From positions 32,553,057-32,617,056 of the forward strand of contig NC_049982.1 of NCBI RefSeq assembly GCF_000003815.2: a stretch of 64,000 nt of DNA. Direction: 5' to 3'. Both the position numbers and the translations under genes were made by a program. Below the pieces are notes generated by a model. That model saw nothing but the letters and a program-made list of their open reading frames with translations, had not been told where the DNA came from and made no database searches. Source of the DNA: Branchiostoma floridae (taxonomy: Eukaryota > Chordata > Leptocardii > Amphioxiformes > Branchiostomatidae). Below, piece by piece: positions 44,301 to 57,700 of the stretch (position 1 is its first letter; each line of letters starts with the position of its first letter).

Positions 44301-45430
44301 ACGGATGTGAAAATAAAAGGCATAATACTAACTAGAAAGGTAATATTTGCAAGCAAATACAGAATGTTACATTCACATGTTGTAGTCTAAGACTGGCAAC
44401 TGTTTTGTTCATTCTTATTTGAACACATTTTCTAAATGTAGTGACCCGAGCCCCTCTAGATCTGACATTTGCTACATTATGTAACCGAACACCACATGGT
44501 GCCTGCTACTTTACCGGTTACCATGGTGACAGCCGTCTGGTCCAGGTCGTTGACCTCATTTGTGCGGAAAAGAAAAAGAAACAAAGCAAAAACAATTATG
44601 TTCCCTTCTGTGAAGGTAACATAATTAATAGTGAGGCAACTTTGACTAAATCCATCAGACTGTTGTGTTACAGAAGACGCCGAAGACTCCTGGTGGCCGT
44701 CTTCCCAAGAGCCGCCCGCCACTACCGGGCAGTGGACTGCGGAAAGCGCTGGCGGAGAGAAACACGCCCGACAGGACCCATGGCTTCAGCATGTCCACGT
44801 TGAGTGGATCCTCTGGTACTAACGCAAGTTTGATGTCCTGTGGCACGTACTCAGAGTTCTCAGTAAGGCGGCATCTTGTTTTTGTGCTGTGGGCGTTTCT
44901 TTATTTTCCCTTCTTTTGTTGTGTTTTTATCATCCTCATAATGCTAACTTGTCGGTGATTGGTACTTTTGCTGTACAGTGCTTTGTGTCTGAGCTAACCC
45001 TGCATGCATTGCCATTAAAATTAGAGCTAGCTGCTTGTTAAAATTGTTTTGTGGTAACAAGTATTTTAATAACAATAACTAATGAGTGTTAAAAGTCAAT
45101 TCAGGGTTTGCACATGTTCTGAAAAGTCATAAATTTCAATCTTTTTTTGGTCGAAATTTAAGGAATAAATTTTGAACCACTTCTATTTGCCTTTGCTATT
45201 ACTGAGTGGTAGAAAAAACGGCTTGACATAAAATAAACCGATATGTGTAAACCCTAGACCTTGAAAGTGTTGATGTAATTGAGGTGTTTGTACAAAATAC
45301 GTTTGTCCAAATTGACCAAATCCCTTGTTAGTCCCATTCTTAACACTTCTATTATTTTTTCCAGCGTGAGGTCCCCTGCCGTAGCAGCGCGATTTCCGTG
45401 ATTCCAGACGAAGAAGCCGTGCACCTCTAG
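32308..45430 (+). CDS. PRC1: Protein regulator of cytokinesis 1 (MAP65/Ase1 family)
   Basis: Thirteen exons with matching phases: 32308-32481, 33004-33126, 33656-33889, 34470-34640, 35163-35312, 35871-36018, 37229-37365, 41117-41212, 42438-42584, 42919-43032, 43615-43722, 44674-44862 and 45365-45430. They encode about 618 aa, close to the vertebrate length. An in-frame Met at 32356 (MANELAHSLE) may be the true start. The protein cross-links antiparallel microtubules in the anaphase midzone. Family marks include KELHV in exon 2, DVVCEDEESF in exon 4, and the microtubule-binding signature DPSRYNNRGGGLL (residues 384-396). A basic Ser/Thr-Pro tail follows, with TPKRR at 481 in the place of a known CDK site. 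The first two thirds are coiled coil and the middle is the spectrin-like domain. Introns carry several young DNA transposons, the largest in intron 7. Confidence 0.95.
34037..34215. mobile_element. MITE with Mutator-like ends (short copy)
   Basis: TAGCCTGGGTACCATCCGGA at the left is matched inverted at the right. The flanking 9-mers ATATTATGT and ATTTAATGT agree at 7 of 9 positions. Same family as 40599-41041. Confidence 0.7.
35600..35815. repeat. Imperfect fold-back in PRC1 intron 5
   Basis: AGTTAATTGCAC and CCAGCTGGATAA-type blocks recur and face GTGCAATTAAGC at the right end. It is probably an old inverted-repeat element; boundaries are uncertain. Confidence 0.4.
36355..36975 (+). mobile_element. 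5'-truncated CR1/L2 element (RT C terminus and 3' UTR)
   Basis: An open frame from about 36390 reads VQRRAVRIILGHNY, then SLQARRLDLI, FANSLRQSEHF and ends PFMVRLLNE. This is the C-terminal end of non-LTR reverse transcriptase proteins. About 280 bp of 3' UTR with AATAAA near 36955 follows. It lies in the sense orientation in PRC1 intron 6. Confidence 0.75.
37455..37725. mobile_element. TACTGTAAATGCA inverted-repeat MITE, with a related neighbour
   Basis: TACTGTAAATGCAGAAATGT at 37457 is matched inverted by ATGCATTTACAGTA ending near 37606. Both arms carry CGCGG-type sequence. An adjacent segment to about 37725 repeats the same plan in more diverged form. Confidence 0.65.
38027..39629. mobile_element. 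Middle nested DNA transposon, 6-bp duplication
   Basis: The ends are CAGGGCTCGAAGTTAA and TTAAGTTTGAGGCCTG, flanked by ATTATG on both sides (38021-38026 and 39630-39635). Near each end are GGGACA-type short repeats. No transposase is seen. It lies within the left arm of the element at 37932. Confidence 0.82.
38163..39471. mobile_element. Innermost nested hAT-like transposon, 8-bp duplication
   Basis: The ends are CAGGCTTTTAGCTAG and its reverse complement, flanked by CCCCGCGG on both sides (38155-38162 and 39472-39479). An 8-bp duplication with CAGG ends is the hAT standard. The interior is non-coding by eye; the 169-codon open frame at 38632-39141 shows no family signature. Confidence 0.85.
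39841..39940. other. Assembly gap, 100 N
   Basis: Exactly 100 Ns inside the outer nested transposon; real length unknown. Confidence 0.98.
40364..40587. mobile_element. MITE family with TTCACCTTTATC ends
   Basis: TAACGCTACTTCACCTTTAT at the left and GATAAAGGTGAACCAGCATT at the right are inverted partners. The same family occurs at 58471-58681. It is non-coding. Confidence 0.65.
40599..41041. mobile_element. Mutator-like MITE with exact 9-bp duplication
   Basis: It begins TAGCCTGGGTACCATCCGGA and ends with the inverted form. GGGAAAACT lies on both sides (40590-40598 and 41042-41050). A 9-bp duplication fits Mutator-like elements. It is inserted just right of the element at 40364-40587 and just upstream of PRC1 exon 8. 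Confidence 0.78.
43165..43310. mobile_element. Small inverted-repeat element
   Basis: CCCCCTCA at the left and TGAGGGGG at the right, with GAGGCATGAC facing GTCATGCCTC inside. A partial relative (AATCGATCGGACGACGA) lies at 28395-28440. Confidence 0.5.
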
Positions 45431-47889
45431 AAGTCTACAGGGGAAGGCATTTTGTAACTCGGAGATCCCCATTATGAATATTCATGTTTTAACGCATCTC
45501 TAATCTCGGATTGCCTCCCTTTAACATCTGTATACCTTTTACGGAGGAGGCAGTAGTAGACTTATGCCAGTATCCTTTGATAGCAGGTGTTTTTAAGGGT
45601 GATATAGACAAGCTCGCCTTGTCGAATGTAAGAAATGTTGCTGTTTTGTATAGAGTTGTATGTAGCGTCTACGTTGTACATAGCAGTATATTAGAATAAC
45701 ATTTTTGTTCATTGCCACGTACATAGACATTGTATTCTTTTCTATCTCTTACGTGACGTCTGTGTCCTTAAGTTTTTCTCTCTGCTAGAGGTGTACAGCA
45801 GTATATTCTTTCACCAATTGATGCACCTCTCTACATATATTCATACTTGCTAATCAATAAACTACAAAAGGTGAAGCCATTGTCATTTTTGGTTCATGGA
45901 TATTTTTAGATTTTAGCCACTGGCTTTTGATAGACCGTTACTGTGCCTTTGATAGACCGTTACTGTGTCTCAAATTTTTTATAATTACATGTATGAGGTA
46001 AAATGATATTTGACTGTTCAAAAACTTCTCTTAACCGATTACCATATTCAAGTGCACCTTTCCTAGTATTAGTAACCAAGAAACATTTTGTCTGTAATTT
46101 GCCCGCTATCACCATCAGGCCACACCGATTTAATTTCTTGGTTCATGGATTCGCTCGCTCCTATTTTTTGGGGAAAAAAATAGAAATAAAAATTACCACT
46201 CAGCAAATTTTCACCATTAATGAAACCATTCACCAACTTTCTGGTGTAGCAAATTGGCCTTTATATTATAAGCTCCTTAAAGTGTGGGTATAGGTGCTGT
46301 TACTGTACAAAAATACATGTAGTGTTTTTGTACTTTTTTCAAGCTGAAAACTTTTTTTCTTTGTTTTGGATTAGCCGTTACCTTTACCCCAACCATTTTA
46401 CAATTTTTATTTCGCCCTCTCGCTCCATATTTTTTATGAAAAAATCCGTGAACCAAGAAATTAAATTGGTGTGGCCTCAGAGACGATAGGTTTCACTACT
46501 ACATTTATAGTGATCTCAAAAATTCCTTACTGAAATTGTCCAGTATCTTGTTGCACATAAAAAGCTGACCGTTCCTGTAACAGTTACATGTATGTACATG
46601 TCGTCTGTTTTGTCATGTCTATGGTGTAGTCGACACTAGCCATTTAAGGCCCTTTTCACCTGTTGCGCAGACTTATGCAATAGTCAAATATATCATTAAA
46701 ACTACTTGGAATTATGTATATCCTGTATTGCGAGTGTACTCAATATATTTTACCTTTCAAACATTCTGTGCTTTAAGTTGCAGTCTTGATTACAGTTTCA
46801 CAAATCCCTGCAAAATTAGTAATCTAAACATTAAAATCTTTGATGAAAGTTTTTAAAAGGAGTGTTCACACGTTCTGATTTCTTTGTGTGTTCTTGTAGG
46901 GGGAGTACAATTACAAAATAGATCTAGGAGGGCCGCAAAACTTCTAAAATCATTATGGTCAAAATCTTCAAAGGAGCATATAGGAACGGCGGATTTCCAT
47001 GATATTTCGCATGCAGGTATCTTTGGCAGAGATGTACATGTTAAAGTGCAAGTTATGCAAATTTGGACTTAATTTGCATAGTTAATGAGAAAAATCTACA
47101 TTCACATTCTTTTATTATAGGACTCAAAATAGAAAGCCCGATAAAAACGCATAAAAACAGACAGCCGGAGCCTAACATCTGCTTGGAGAGTACTGTTTGC
47201 GTTTCTAGATACAGTAGCTACAATCTACTACAGCATCTATTTGCATTGACGAAGGAAAAGAATTCAGTTGGACTTCGACCTGAGTTTTGATGTCATAAAC
47301 AGTCCTTAGAAATATCTAAAGCTGGATTCAAGGTGGCATTTCAACGATAACGTCGTACCTTTCCATACACATCATTATCCTCGGCACTCTGACGAAATAT
47401 GGATTCGTATGTTAAAAATCATTTCGTTTCCGACCAGCGCTTGGTAAAATATGCGGTGAGGCGACTAAGATAAAGCACAAAGTCAAAAATTAACGCAAAA
47501 CACACACCATCAAGTCAGAACACGTGATCGTCTGCTTTTATGGGGCAATTCGTACCCGAGGTAAGGCCCCCTAGGTGGGACCCCAATGGTCTTAGTTATT
47601 TTCGAATCATCTGTATAACTACGTAACGCGCAAATAACTACACAGAACTTTCCCTAAACATACAGAAAATGCTATCTAAAACTCGCCGGCAGTCAGTGTG
47701 GTTTACTTACATCTAAGTGAACGTGATAATAAAAACTCGTACCCAGCAGCGTACACCTAAGGGGTCCAAACAAAACTTTATCGTACCTCTTATCGCCAAA
47801 GAAATACGACCTACGATACACGAGAGGTTCAAACAGTCGTTGCGTCCGACACTTTGGTGGACAGCTGGGCTGCTCAAGACAACTTCGCC
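45431..47889. other. PRC1 3' UTR and PRC1-P450 intergenic region
   Basis: The PRC1 3' UTR probably ends after AATAAA near 45857. A 24-bp direct repeat (TTTGATAGACCGTTACTGTG) follows at 45925-45970, then the MITE at 46118-46476. The rest up to the P450 start is AT-rich, with one ATTTGCATAATTAATGAG-type repeat at 47060-47090. I see no other gene. Confidence 0.6.
46118..46476. mobile_element. 359-bp MITE with TCA duplication
   Basis: GGCCACACCGATTTAATTTC at the left is matched inverted at the right with one change. TCA flanks both ends (46115-46117 and 46477-46479). The arms extend about 60 bp (TTGGTTCATGGATT). Confidence 0.7.
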
Positions 47890-50800
47890 ATGGTTTTGAA
47901 TTACCTTCTCCCGATCTTCCTCTCGCCAACATTCGTGCTGCTGGTACTTTTCTTCATCCTTTTTTACGTGTAAGTACCGCCTTTTTATTCGTTTAGTGTC
48001 CATGCATGTGTTATAACTTGGCGAAGAGGAATTTGAGGTAAGGACAGGCCCCGCCCACTGGCGTTCTTTCTGTCACTTGTCGTTTCTCGGAAGCTAGAAT
48101 AAAAGTAGAAACCAGGCCCCAATAGTATGAATAATTGGTTTGCAGACCAAAGAGGGTCGAGTTTTTACAATTTCCGCAATGTATTATTCTTCCAGAGAGA
48201 CTCTTAAGAACGCTGTTGTTTTATTTGCTTTGTTGTCGACAACTCACTGTGGGAATGTGGTATGAAGTCTTTGTAAAAGCTTCAACCATATCTGATCATA
48301 TCTATGAAATGCAAGAATGACGTTGGTTCGTACCCGTGAGCTTCTTTCGCTAGCTTAGTATGATATTGTACGTTTTGAACTGATGAGTTTTCTCTCTCAG
48401 TCAGTTAGTCAGTACTTGCACCGTATGGCGCCACGTCCAGTGAAAACAAAGGCGACCTTGCCCCTTTGAGAGAGTAACAAAGAGCAAAAAGGCGAACAAA
48501 AACGAGCCAAAGTCTTATGCGTTCGCTCCCAATTTATTTTCTGAAACAGCACTATCGAAATCTAGCAATATGCGGGGTGCACTGAATATTGTTTTATGTT
48601 CGAATTCGAATGCTAGCTATGATAACGTTATAGATTAGTCACTGTGCGTCTGTGTCTCTAGAAACGATTCTTATGCAAAGTCACGTTTATATATCTATAT
48701 GGGGATTTGCGGACTGAACATCAAAACTATGTCAGTGTAGTTTGTGTAGTGGAAGAGCAGAAAAAATGACTTCTTTCTAAGCACACCCACAACCACAATC
48801 AAGTCTTGTATTGACGCAATGACGTAACGCATCACACCACGGCATTGACAAATAAGCGACTTCGAGAACCTCGCAGAACGTGAACGCATGGTCAAGGACG
48901 TTTCTGTGGGTTAAACAAATATACCCCTTATCTCACCATGAACCAAAATTATATTGACAGATTTAAACAAATAAACAACCGTCCACACATTACTTAATTT
49001 GTAAACAGCTTGGCAACATTTTAAATGTACTCCAAATGAGGCTATATTCGTCATACTATAACCTCATTTGCACTCCCGAACGCAAAAAGGTCGATGGATT
49101 AGTTTTTGTTTAGTTTCCGAATATTGAAACGAGCTTAAAGGAAAGGTCTTTTTAGCAAAGGAAATATGTAAGGATGCAATCCACAATGATCACGTGTAAC
49201 TGGACTACGCGAGCAAGTGCACGTTCTGGTATTTAAGAGATTTCCAAAAATGTACTATCAATTATCATCCCAGAAAAGGTTATCGACTGTTTTTAGGAAC
49301 GCTCTAGAGGCTCGGGAACTTTTGACTTGTTTCATCAACTCTAATCGACCATCATTTGCTGCCGCCATCATATTGCTTTAAAAGTTGTCACGTAAATCGT
49401 ATTTACCGATGGTCGTAAAACACTGAGGGGCAAATAGATAGAGATTTTATTACACGGAGAACAATTGTATTTGGAGACAACTAAACAAGTACAGTACTAA
49501 ACAAGCTAGGCTTATATCGGAGCAAATTCTTGATCTCCAAGGAGATGTTTGGTGGAAGATTTCATAATGTTTTCCCGGGTTTCTCTGAGAGTACTCCGTC
49601 TGCCTTTCTTAGATCAAGAAGCTCCTTGGTGGAATGAAACACAACACGTTCCACTACAGATTGTAACGTAACAAATTCCTAACACCCGGCATGTTCTTTC
49701 TGTAACCACAAATAACAACAATGTAAACTAGGGCTACATTAGTTTAACGTCTTGGTTCTCACTTAGTTTGTTTCATTTGAAAAACTAAAAAAAAAAACCA
49801 GATCAAATGTATCATTTTGGGAATTCTGGGCATATATACCCCCCAAAGTCAATCGGAATAAGTTACACATGTACCACACATTCTCATCAATATGTAAAAG
49901 TTTGTTCTATGCGTGTTCCAAAGATGGTGTGTTACACGCCGAAGGGCGGGATACCGGACTATATAGATACGGATACAGATATATGGATTTATTACCTTCA
50001 TGAAATATATATGCAAGGTTTGTGTGTCTCTCTGTCAACAAGATAACTAAAACAACTGAATGGATTGTTTTCATACTTAGTGTTTTGGTGGTGTGTGACG
50101 AAAGCTGGAAATGATCAGATTTTGGCCCCAAAGCGGCTTTCCTTGGTACTGCATGCAGCGGAAATCCATGTTTTGATTTTTCGTGTTCTGAACAAGGTCA
50201 CGATGTTTAGGTGCTAGATAGCTCTTGTCCTCGGGAAGAAGTGACATAAGATTCGCAAGAAGCAATGTCTATGACATACTGAAGCATGCCAACCTTCTTG
50301 TCCAGGTTGGACTTTGAACGCTTGTCCTTACCTTTGCTCAAGCTTCCGTATTGGGTTTGATAAGGTGAAGGATGGAGGTTACAGTAGTTATAATCTTTAA
50401 CAACCAATCGGTATATGATAAACACGTCTCGACAGAAGTGGCGTGAGGAGCTATTTTAAGTACTCAAACATTCAACAGCTGTACTTAATCTAAAATCATT
50501 TGTAGCGAGACCAAAAAGGGCACCTGAGAGACACCATTGAACGTACGAAAAAAGAATCTGCATGCGTTATACATAACGTTATATAGCATTTTGGTAATTT
50601 TGTTTCGTCAATCAATATGCAATGAAGCAATATTGTGTTATTTCTCACTTAGGACATTTTGATTTGATTAAAAATAAACTGATGCGAGCGTGCTAATAAG
50701 AAAAAAGTTTGGCCAAAACAATGTTGCCTCCAAACCTTAGCCAGGAAGGTTGCATAAATGACCAAACACACAGAGTATCTTCGTCCTTTCACATCCCCTT

Positions 50801-51736
50801 CGTCAACCTTGGAATCGTCCTCGGCATTCTATGACATTAGTATATGTTTTCGGATATACCTTTCTTTTATGATCGCGCCCATATCATCTCAATATGGTAT
50901 AATTGTAAATTGTAGCTGACTACATATTTTTGATGAAAGTCGGCAAGCTATCCTTTAGAACCTTTTGTAAACAGTCACTACATACATTAAGCAAAAATGA
51001 CAAGTAAAACAACGGCATACCATGGAGCATGTAACATTTGTGTCAAAATTTACTTACTTAATAGTATTTACAATTCACATATAGTACAATTCAATGTTAA
51101 ATATGATTTGAAGTTTTTGACCTATGTCGTTTCTTGTACCTTGTAAAACCGTTGTGAAAGAAAGTTAATACTGTACATGCAAGTGTTTCTTCCCAACGCA
51201 CACTCATGTAGATGGCATGGGATACTACTGTGGTATTCTAACGTACTTGTGAACAGGTAGAACTTCCTTGTCGCCCAACAGGTATGCGACATGGCCGTAC
51301 AACACGTTCAAAAAGCTGGGGATCCCAGGCCCGCCTCCGCTACCGCTCATAGGCAACCTCATAGACTACAAGAAGGTACGGTCGTGTCCGTTTCTGTTTC
51401 AGCCGAATTTCTAACATAAAAGAAAGAAATAGACTGTAAGAATATGTCATCACCATCTAAGATCACATTTTTAGAAGTTAGAAAAAATACCGTAGCTGAT
51501 ATAATCGCAATCAGCGATGAGAGCTCTCTCACCCTTTTACCAAACCTGATTTGCGAGTTCCACTGAGTGACAGACTGTCTTGCTTTTGTGGGAATCTGGG
51601 AAATATAGAAACGCACACACAGACAGACACACACAGGCACACACTCACTCACACACAGACAAGTGCACACAGGCACATATGCACACAGACATGCGCGCGC
51701 GCGCACACACACACACACACGCACACACACAAACAA

Positions 51737-51767
<31 letters not shown>

Positions 51768-54700
51768 TACACACACACACACACATATAAATGCACAGAC
51801 ATATACAGACATACACACACACTCAAACACGCACTCAAACACACACATGTGGTCGCGCAGGCACATAGACAAAAAGCTAAAGCCCAAAACAGTACTTCAT
51901 TGCTCCCTTTGCACAATACGTTTACTTCTGTCATGTTTACTTCTGTTCTCCCTCGTCCCCAGGGACTCAGCAACATTGATCTGGAGTGGATGAAGAAATA
52001 TGGCAAGTACTGGGGGTATGTCCGAAGTTACACATTTTTAGTAGTATTATTCCCAAATTAATTCTAACTACCCAAATCATATTAATATTAAAGTTCCGGC
52101 GAAAGAGGTGAATTTCAGGAAAATAATAATCACAGCATAAGAAAATAAGGGTAGGGACAATGTCCACAGTCACAAATTCAACCTTGATCCATTGCAGCGC
52201 ACAATATATTAACGAGTTGTCTCTCAAGTATCTCTCAAAATCAAGAACTGCTTATTCCGAGTTAGCAGCAAATCACATCAAATCTTAAGTGATTTGTAAA
52301 AGTTGTAACGTGTGATAACCATAAATGTCAGTGATTAGACAAAACAATCATACGTTATACGAGCCTCCATAGTAGGCTCTCTGGGTCTTTTTTTGGGGGG
52401 GGGGGCGTTTCTTCTTGTACTGGATCTCTTGTGAGCGTGCTGATACGTTCACTGAGTTAATAGATTAACGTAGAGAGGAATACTCCCTTGTTTTGTTGAC
52501 AGCCGATTCAGAGTAAAGTTATTGTTGGATATAGGAGAATTCTTGTTACACAACCTGTAGGCACTTACATAGCTAACGTTTCGATGTCTCTCAGACACCT
52601 TCGTCAGAACTTCTAACTGGAGTTCTGCTTCTCACCGCTATATGTAGCCGATGTAGGTGACGCTTTTGCGGTTCATCATGTAAGTACCTTTTGGTTGTGT
52701 AAAAAGAATTCTCCTATATCCTATATTCTACCAACCTGATGAAACTATTCTCGAAAGTTATTGTTTATGTGTTTCCTGTACTGGCTGTAGGGTGTATGAA
52801 GGACAACTACCTGTACTCATCGTCGCAGACACCAAGCTCATCAAACAGATCAACGTCAAGGAGTTCCCTAACTTTGCTAACCGCAGAGTACGTGCACATT
52901 TCATCTCTGAGACAACCAGAAAGGTTTACAGGGAACAGAAAGAGATTTTAGAGAAGTTATTGAGTTTTAGACACAAATCGACAGCAGAGCTGTCTCATAG
53001 ACTCACAGATTCCTGCAGTACAAAAATTACATCATACGTGTATGAGTACGCTTTCTCATAACAATACGGTACAGTCATGTTGATTTGATTATATGGATGA
53101 CAACATCTTGGAACCCAAAAACTGATACGAGATCAGACGAACGTGCTAAAAGGTTGCCTTCGTTATGAAATCTAAGTGGTCAGGAAAGATGAACAAATGA
53201 CTAGAAACACAGAGCACAGTATATTTTTTTTCACATCTTTTACACATCTCTTATTTTCATATACAATAGTATCAGTTTTCCAATATCTGTTTCAATTAAC
53301 GACGTGTATGTGCTCACTTTACAGCTGCTTTGTACGATGTACAGTATGGTCGAAAATTTCTTGGTGTTTTATTTTTTAATGATGAAAGTTGATACGCAAG
53401 CGGATGTAACCATGGTCTAAGGTACTGTCGGCTTATGTCAATGGTTTTCTTATTCATCCTGAAAGAATGACATTGGCTGCATTGTTGTTTCTCACCGTTG
53501 TTGCAGTTGATGCCGGGGAATGGTCCGGTGATGAAGTACAGTCTGACGGTTCTCCAGGACGCCGAATGGAAGCGAGTCCGCAGCTACATGAGTCCCTTCA
53601 ACAGCGCTTACAGCCTCAAGCAGGTCAGAACTAAGTATCATCATACAAAAGAAATTATTATTTTTCAGCACGGAGTGGAGGAAGGGACCAATTAGGCGTG
53701 CAGATAGAAGAATAGACTCGATCATCGAATGTTAGAAGAGACACCTGGTCTTACTCTACTCTCAAAACAGAGGTTTGATAGAAGATTGTAACGTTTATCT
53801 CATGTCACCCATTTTCCAACGGCAGACCCAATCATCAAAGTGGTCTTTAGGATCTCCTGTCGAAAACAGAACATATATCTAGAAGACGGTTTAATCCTCC
53901 CAAGCAACGTTTGCTTAGAGAATAGGTCTTCTACAGAATGACTGCTGACCGGATTGCTTAGGCAACGTATTAAACCTTATGAAACTGTGGCGTGAACAAT
54001 GGGTCAAAGGCCAGTAGTTGGAAGTCGGTATCGTCGCCCGCCCGGTCCCATGAAGGTGGATGAGCCATACAGTTGATGGCTTCCACAATGTTAATAAAGA
54101 TGAACGTTTGTCACGCTTATCACTTCGAATAATTTATCTGACATATTTGAATGGCATTTCGGCTTCAATGATGATATATTGGAAATATCTTATATATATA
54201 CGATATTGTTTTTATGTTTTCAGCTGTGCTATCTGATAGAGAACACTTCTGATAACCTCGTTGCAGCCATGACACGGTACCACGATGCAGGGCAGTATGT
54301 TGATGTCAAAGAGTGAGTACTGGTATACTATACTGGATCTACTATGGCTTTTGTGTCACATTTGTGTCATGGTTCAAAATCATCGTTTTTATTGCCATGG
54401 TTATTTGAGATGGTTCTGTCTCATGGGTCTATGTCATGGTTTTGTGCAATGGCTTATTGATCCGATTCTAAGCATGGTTCTGTGCCATGGTTCTTTACCA
54501 TGGTTATGTCATGGTTTTGTACATGCATGCAAGTAATACAAAACATGAGACAAACAATAAACTCTAAGAAATGCAGCATGAGAAAATTTTTGTTCAATTC
54601 TATCTCATCTTTTCTTTTATTAGAAAGAATGCAAAAAAAAAATGCATTTTTGAATTTCAGGATTTTCGGTTGCTACACCATGGATGTCATCTCCAGCACG

Positions 54701-57700
54701 GGATTCGGTACCGACGTGAACTCCCTCAGCGACCCTGACAGTATCTTCATCAAGAACGTGAAAAAGTTCTACGCAATCGGCGCCTTGAGTCCCTTCACGC
54801 TGCTGACTTGTAAGTGTTGGTGTTTGTCTTGTCAATGTCTTGCCCTCAAGCAAAACTAAACAGCCACTTTTGAGCGAAATAGCTAAGATTCAGATAAGAA
54901 AAACATACAATCGTTACGGCGAAAATTGATTCCTATGTAATTAGACACTTATCTATGAAACATTTAATGACAGGAAAAACATAAAAAATTTATCAAGATG
55001 ATTGATTGATGAAGTTGAATCAGCTTAAATATAGTGATTGTAAAATGACGAATACTCTTAAATGTAGCTGTCATAATTGTGCAACTGCAATATAGAAATA
55101 GCAAGGTGATATCGCCAAATTCATTGCACATGTACAACTAAGTATGGGTACAGCTAAGGTTTTTTTTTCTTTGACTGTTGTTCGTGTAATTCCGACAGTT
55201 GGCTTTCCGTGGTTTGCCTTCTTTCTGGACCGTAACAACTGGTTCTTCAATATCGTACCGCCGCCCGTCTTCAACTTCTTTGCTGACGCCATCAGGAAAG
55301 TGATATCTATCAGGGAGTCCAATCCAGCTGAATCGGACGTAAGTCTGGAACAATCGCAACTGCTTATCTCCGAATAAAATGCATCTAATGTGTCTTGTAG
55401 ATTTTTCTTTAGCTGGTCGTTGTACAACATTGAATAGAATATACTAAAACCAATTCACCCAAATGATGTATTTTGCCGCTAACCGCCTGACCGATCAGTC
55501 ATTTCAGTGTAAATGTTTGCTGCTGGACTGTTTATTATTTCAAAAATTCATATTATGGCCTACTTTCTTTCCATACCTCAGAAACGAGTGGATGTGATGC
55601 AGCTGCTTCTGAAATCCCATAACACGGCCTTGGATGAACCCGGGAACGAGGGCAACATCAAACATGGTTAGTGCTACATGTAGCTACACCTGTCGTCTAG
55701 TTTCCTCTGACTGATTTTTCTCTTCTGTGTACCCTGTCTACTGGATGAATCCCACTTCTGACACCATTTCGTATTCTCTACATCTGCTATGATCGTTGTC
55801 CAATCAAGCAGATGAATGTTTTCCTTCCAATCTTTGGCGAAATCTCAATTCCTCAAATGATAGAAAAAGTTTGCTACATGTCTATGGGTTGTGTTTTAAT
55901 CCCACTTCTGACACCATTTCGTATTCTATACATCTGTTATGAATGTTGTCTATTCAAACAGATGAATGTTGTCCACCATTTGGCGTAGGCGTATTCTCGA
56001 CTAATATCAAGAGTTTGATAGATCTACATACCAATGGGTTCTATGTTAATCCCACTTCTGACACCATTTTGTATTCTTTACACCTGCATGCTCTACTCTG
56101 TAATCACACTTGTTGTAATGAAGAAAGTTCTCTGGGATAAGAAACCTTCCACATGCAATACCCACACTGGAATACAAGACTCACAATATCAAAAAGTTAT
56201 CTGGAATGCAAAATGTGATATGATACCTATTGACCATGTAGGGCTCTCCTACAATGAAATTCTGGCCAATGGTTTTATTTTCTGGATCGGTGGATACGAC
56301 ACCACGGCGACCACCATATCCTTCCTCGCCTACAACCTCGCTCTCAACCCGGACATCCAAGAGAGGGTCATCGCCGAGATCGATGAAATCATGAGGGGCA
56401 GGGTAGGCCATATATTTGAATATTTGCGTGTTTATATGAATGACCACTTAATTTGTAACATGGTTCTTCTGTAATGTCTGTTCTAATCAAATACTATCAT
56501 TGGCACATTGGTGGCTGCACTTTGACCAATCTGCAATCACGAAACAATCTTAAAAGTGTAATATTGACTGTCAAAGTGGTACTGTACAGTAAAATATTTC
56601 TTTTAGCACAAGGTTGTATACGTATTGTTTAAGTGTTCCTAGGAACTTCAAAAATTCTGTGAAGGAAATTTGTTGCCTCTGTCTGCGGAGATCTTGTTTT
56701 CGGTATGTTTAAATTTGCGTCCTTGTGTGTTCGTAGTTGTGTCTGGATATATAAGCTATTCAGTTTAGAAGTTAGAATATACATTTGGATACAGTAGAGT
56801 GACAAGGAGTAGGGGCGGGAAGCTAGTCAGGTGAGGGCACTGACAGCAAGTGAGGTAGGTTAAAGGTCCCAGAAAAAAGGTTATCCCATTTCCGGTCTTC
56901 TCTTTCCTGCGGCATATATCTCTCTTGTTTTTTGCTTTTTTTAGAGTTAGTGTAAAAATCAGTAGGAAATTCATAATAATGAGTAAAACAAGAAATTCAC
57001 AGATATTTCATCGAGAGATGATTTCCCCATCTCTTGTTTTTTATATGCTCTCATCAACACTCTTTCAATACAGTTGTTTTGCAAACTACTGGGTCTGGTT
57101 CTTCAATTAAATACAAACGTTGTGCCCATATTAACTGTTTAATTATCATCATAACAGGAATGTATGGACTACAAAGCTGCCAGCGAGATGAAATACTTGA
57201 AGATGTGTGTGGACGAGACCCTGCGCATGTACCCACCCTCTCAGCGGTAGGTAACTTGTATGAAATAAATGCCGTTGCAACCTACATAACAATGATATTT
57301 CACTGTATGCTATATCCTAAGTTATAAAACAAGCAAGTAAGGGAGATTTCTTAAACAGCTGTGATTTGGAAATGCTGATTCTAACAAAGTAGAAGCTGCC
57401 ATAACAACAAATACTACCAGCTGGAAGTACGGGGACTTCCATACTGTATTTTAAAGTAGGTAGTGAGTTAGTGTAAAATCTTTGTACCTAAGAGAATCTG
57501 GTGTGCTCCGCTAAAAACGCGAACCGGGGTAAAGCTGCACTACACTATCAGCTACAAAAAACACCGTCAAATTAGAGGAGGACCTACTTTTGTGACGTTT
57601 TTTTGTGATAGAGTTATTCTTGTGTCTTTAAGATTTGACCGTCAGGCCAAGGAGGACATTGACCTTGATGGAGTGAAGATTCCCAAGGGCATGTGCGTCC

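Noticed and set aside
51359-52061. His-Thr and Cys-Val rich frames on both strands
   Set aside because: These are produced by the CA microsatellite in a P450 intron.
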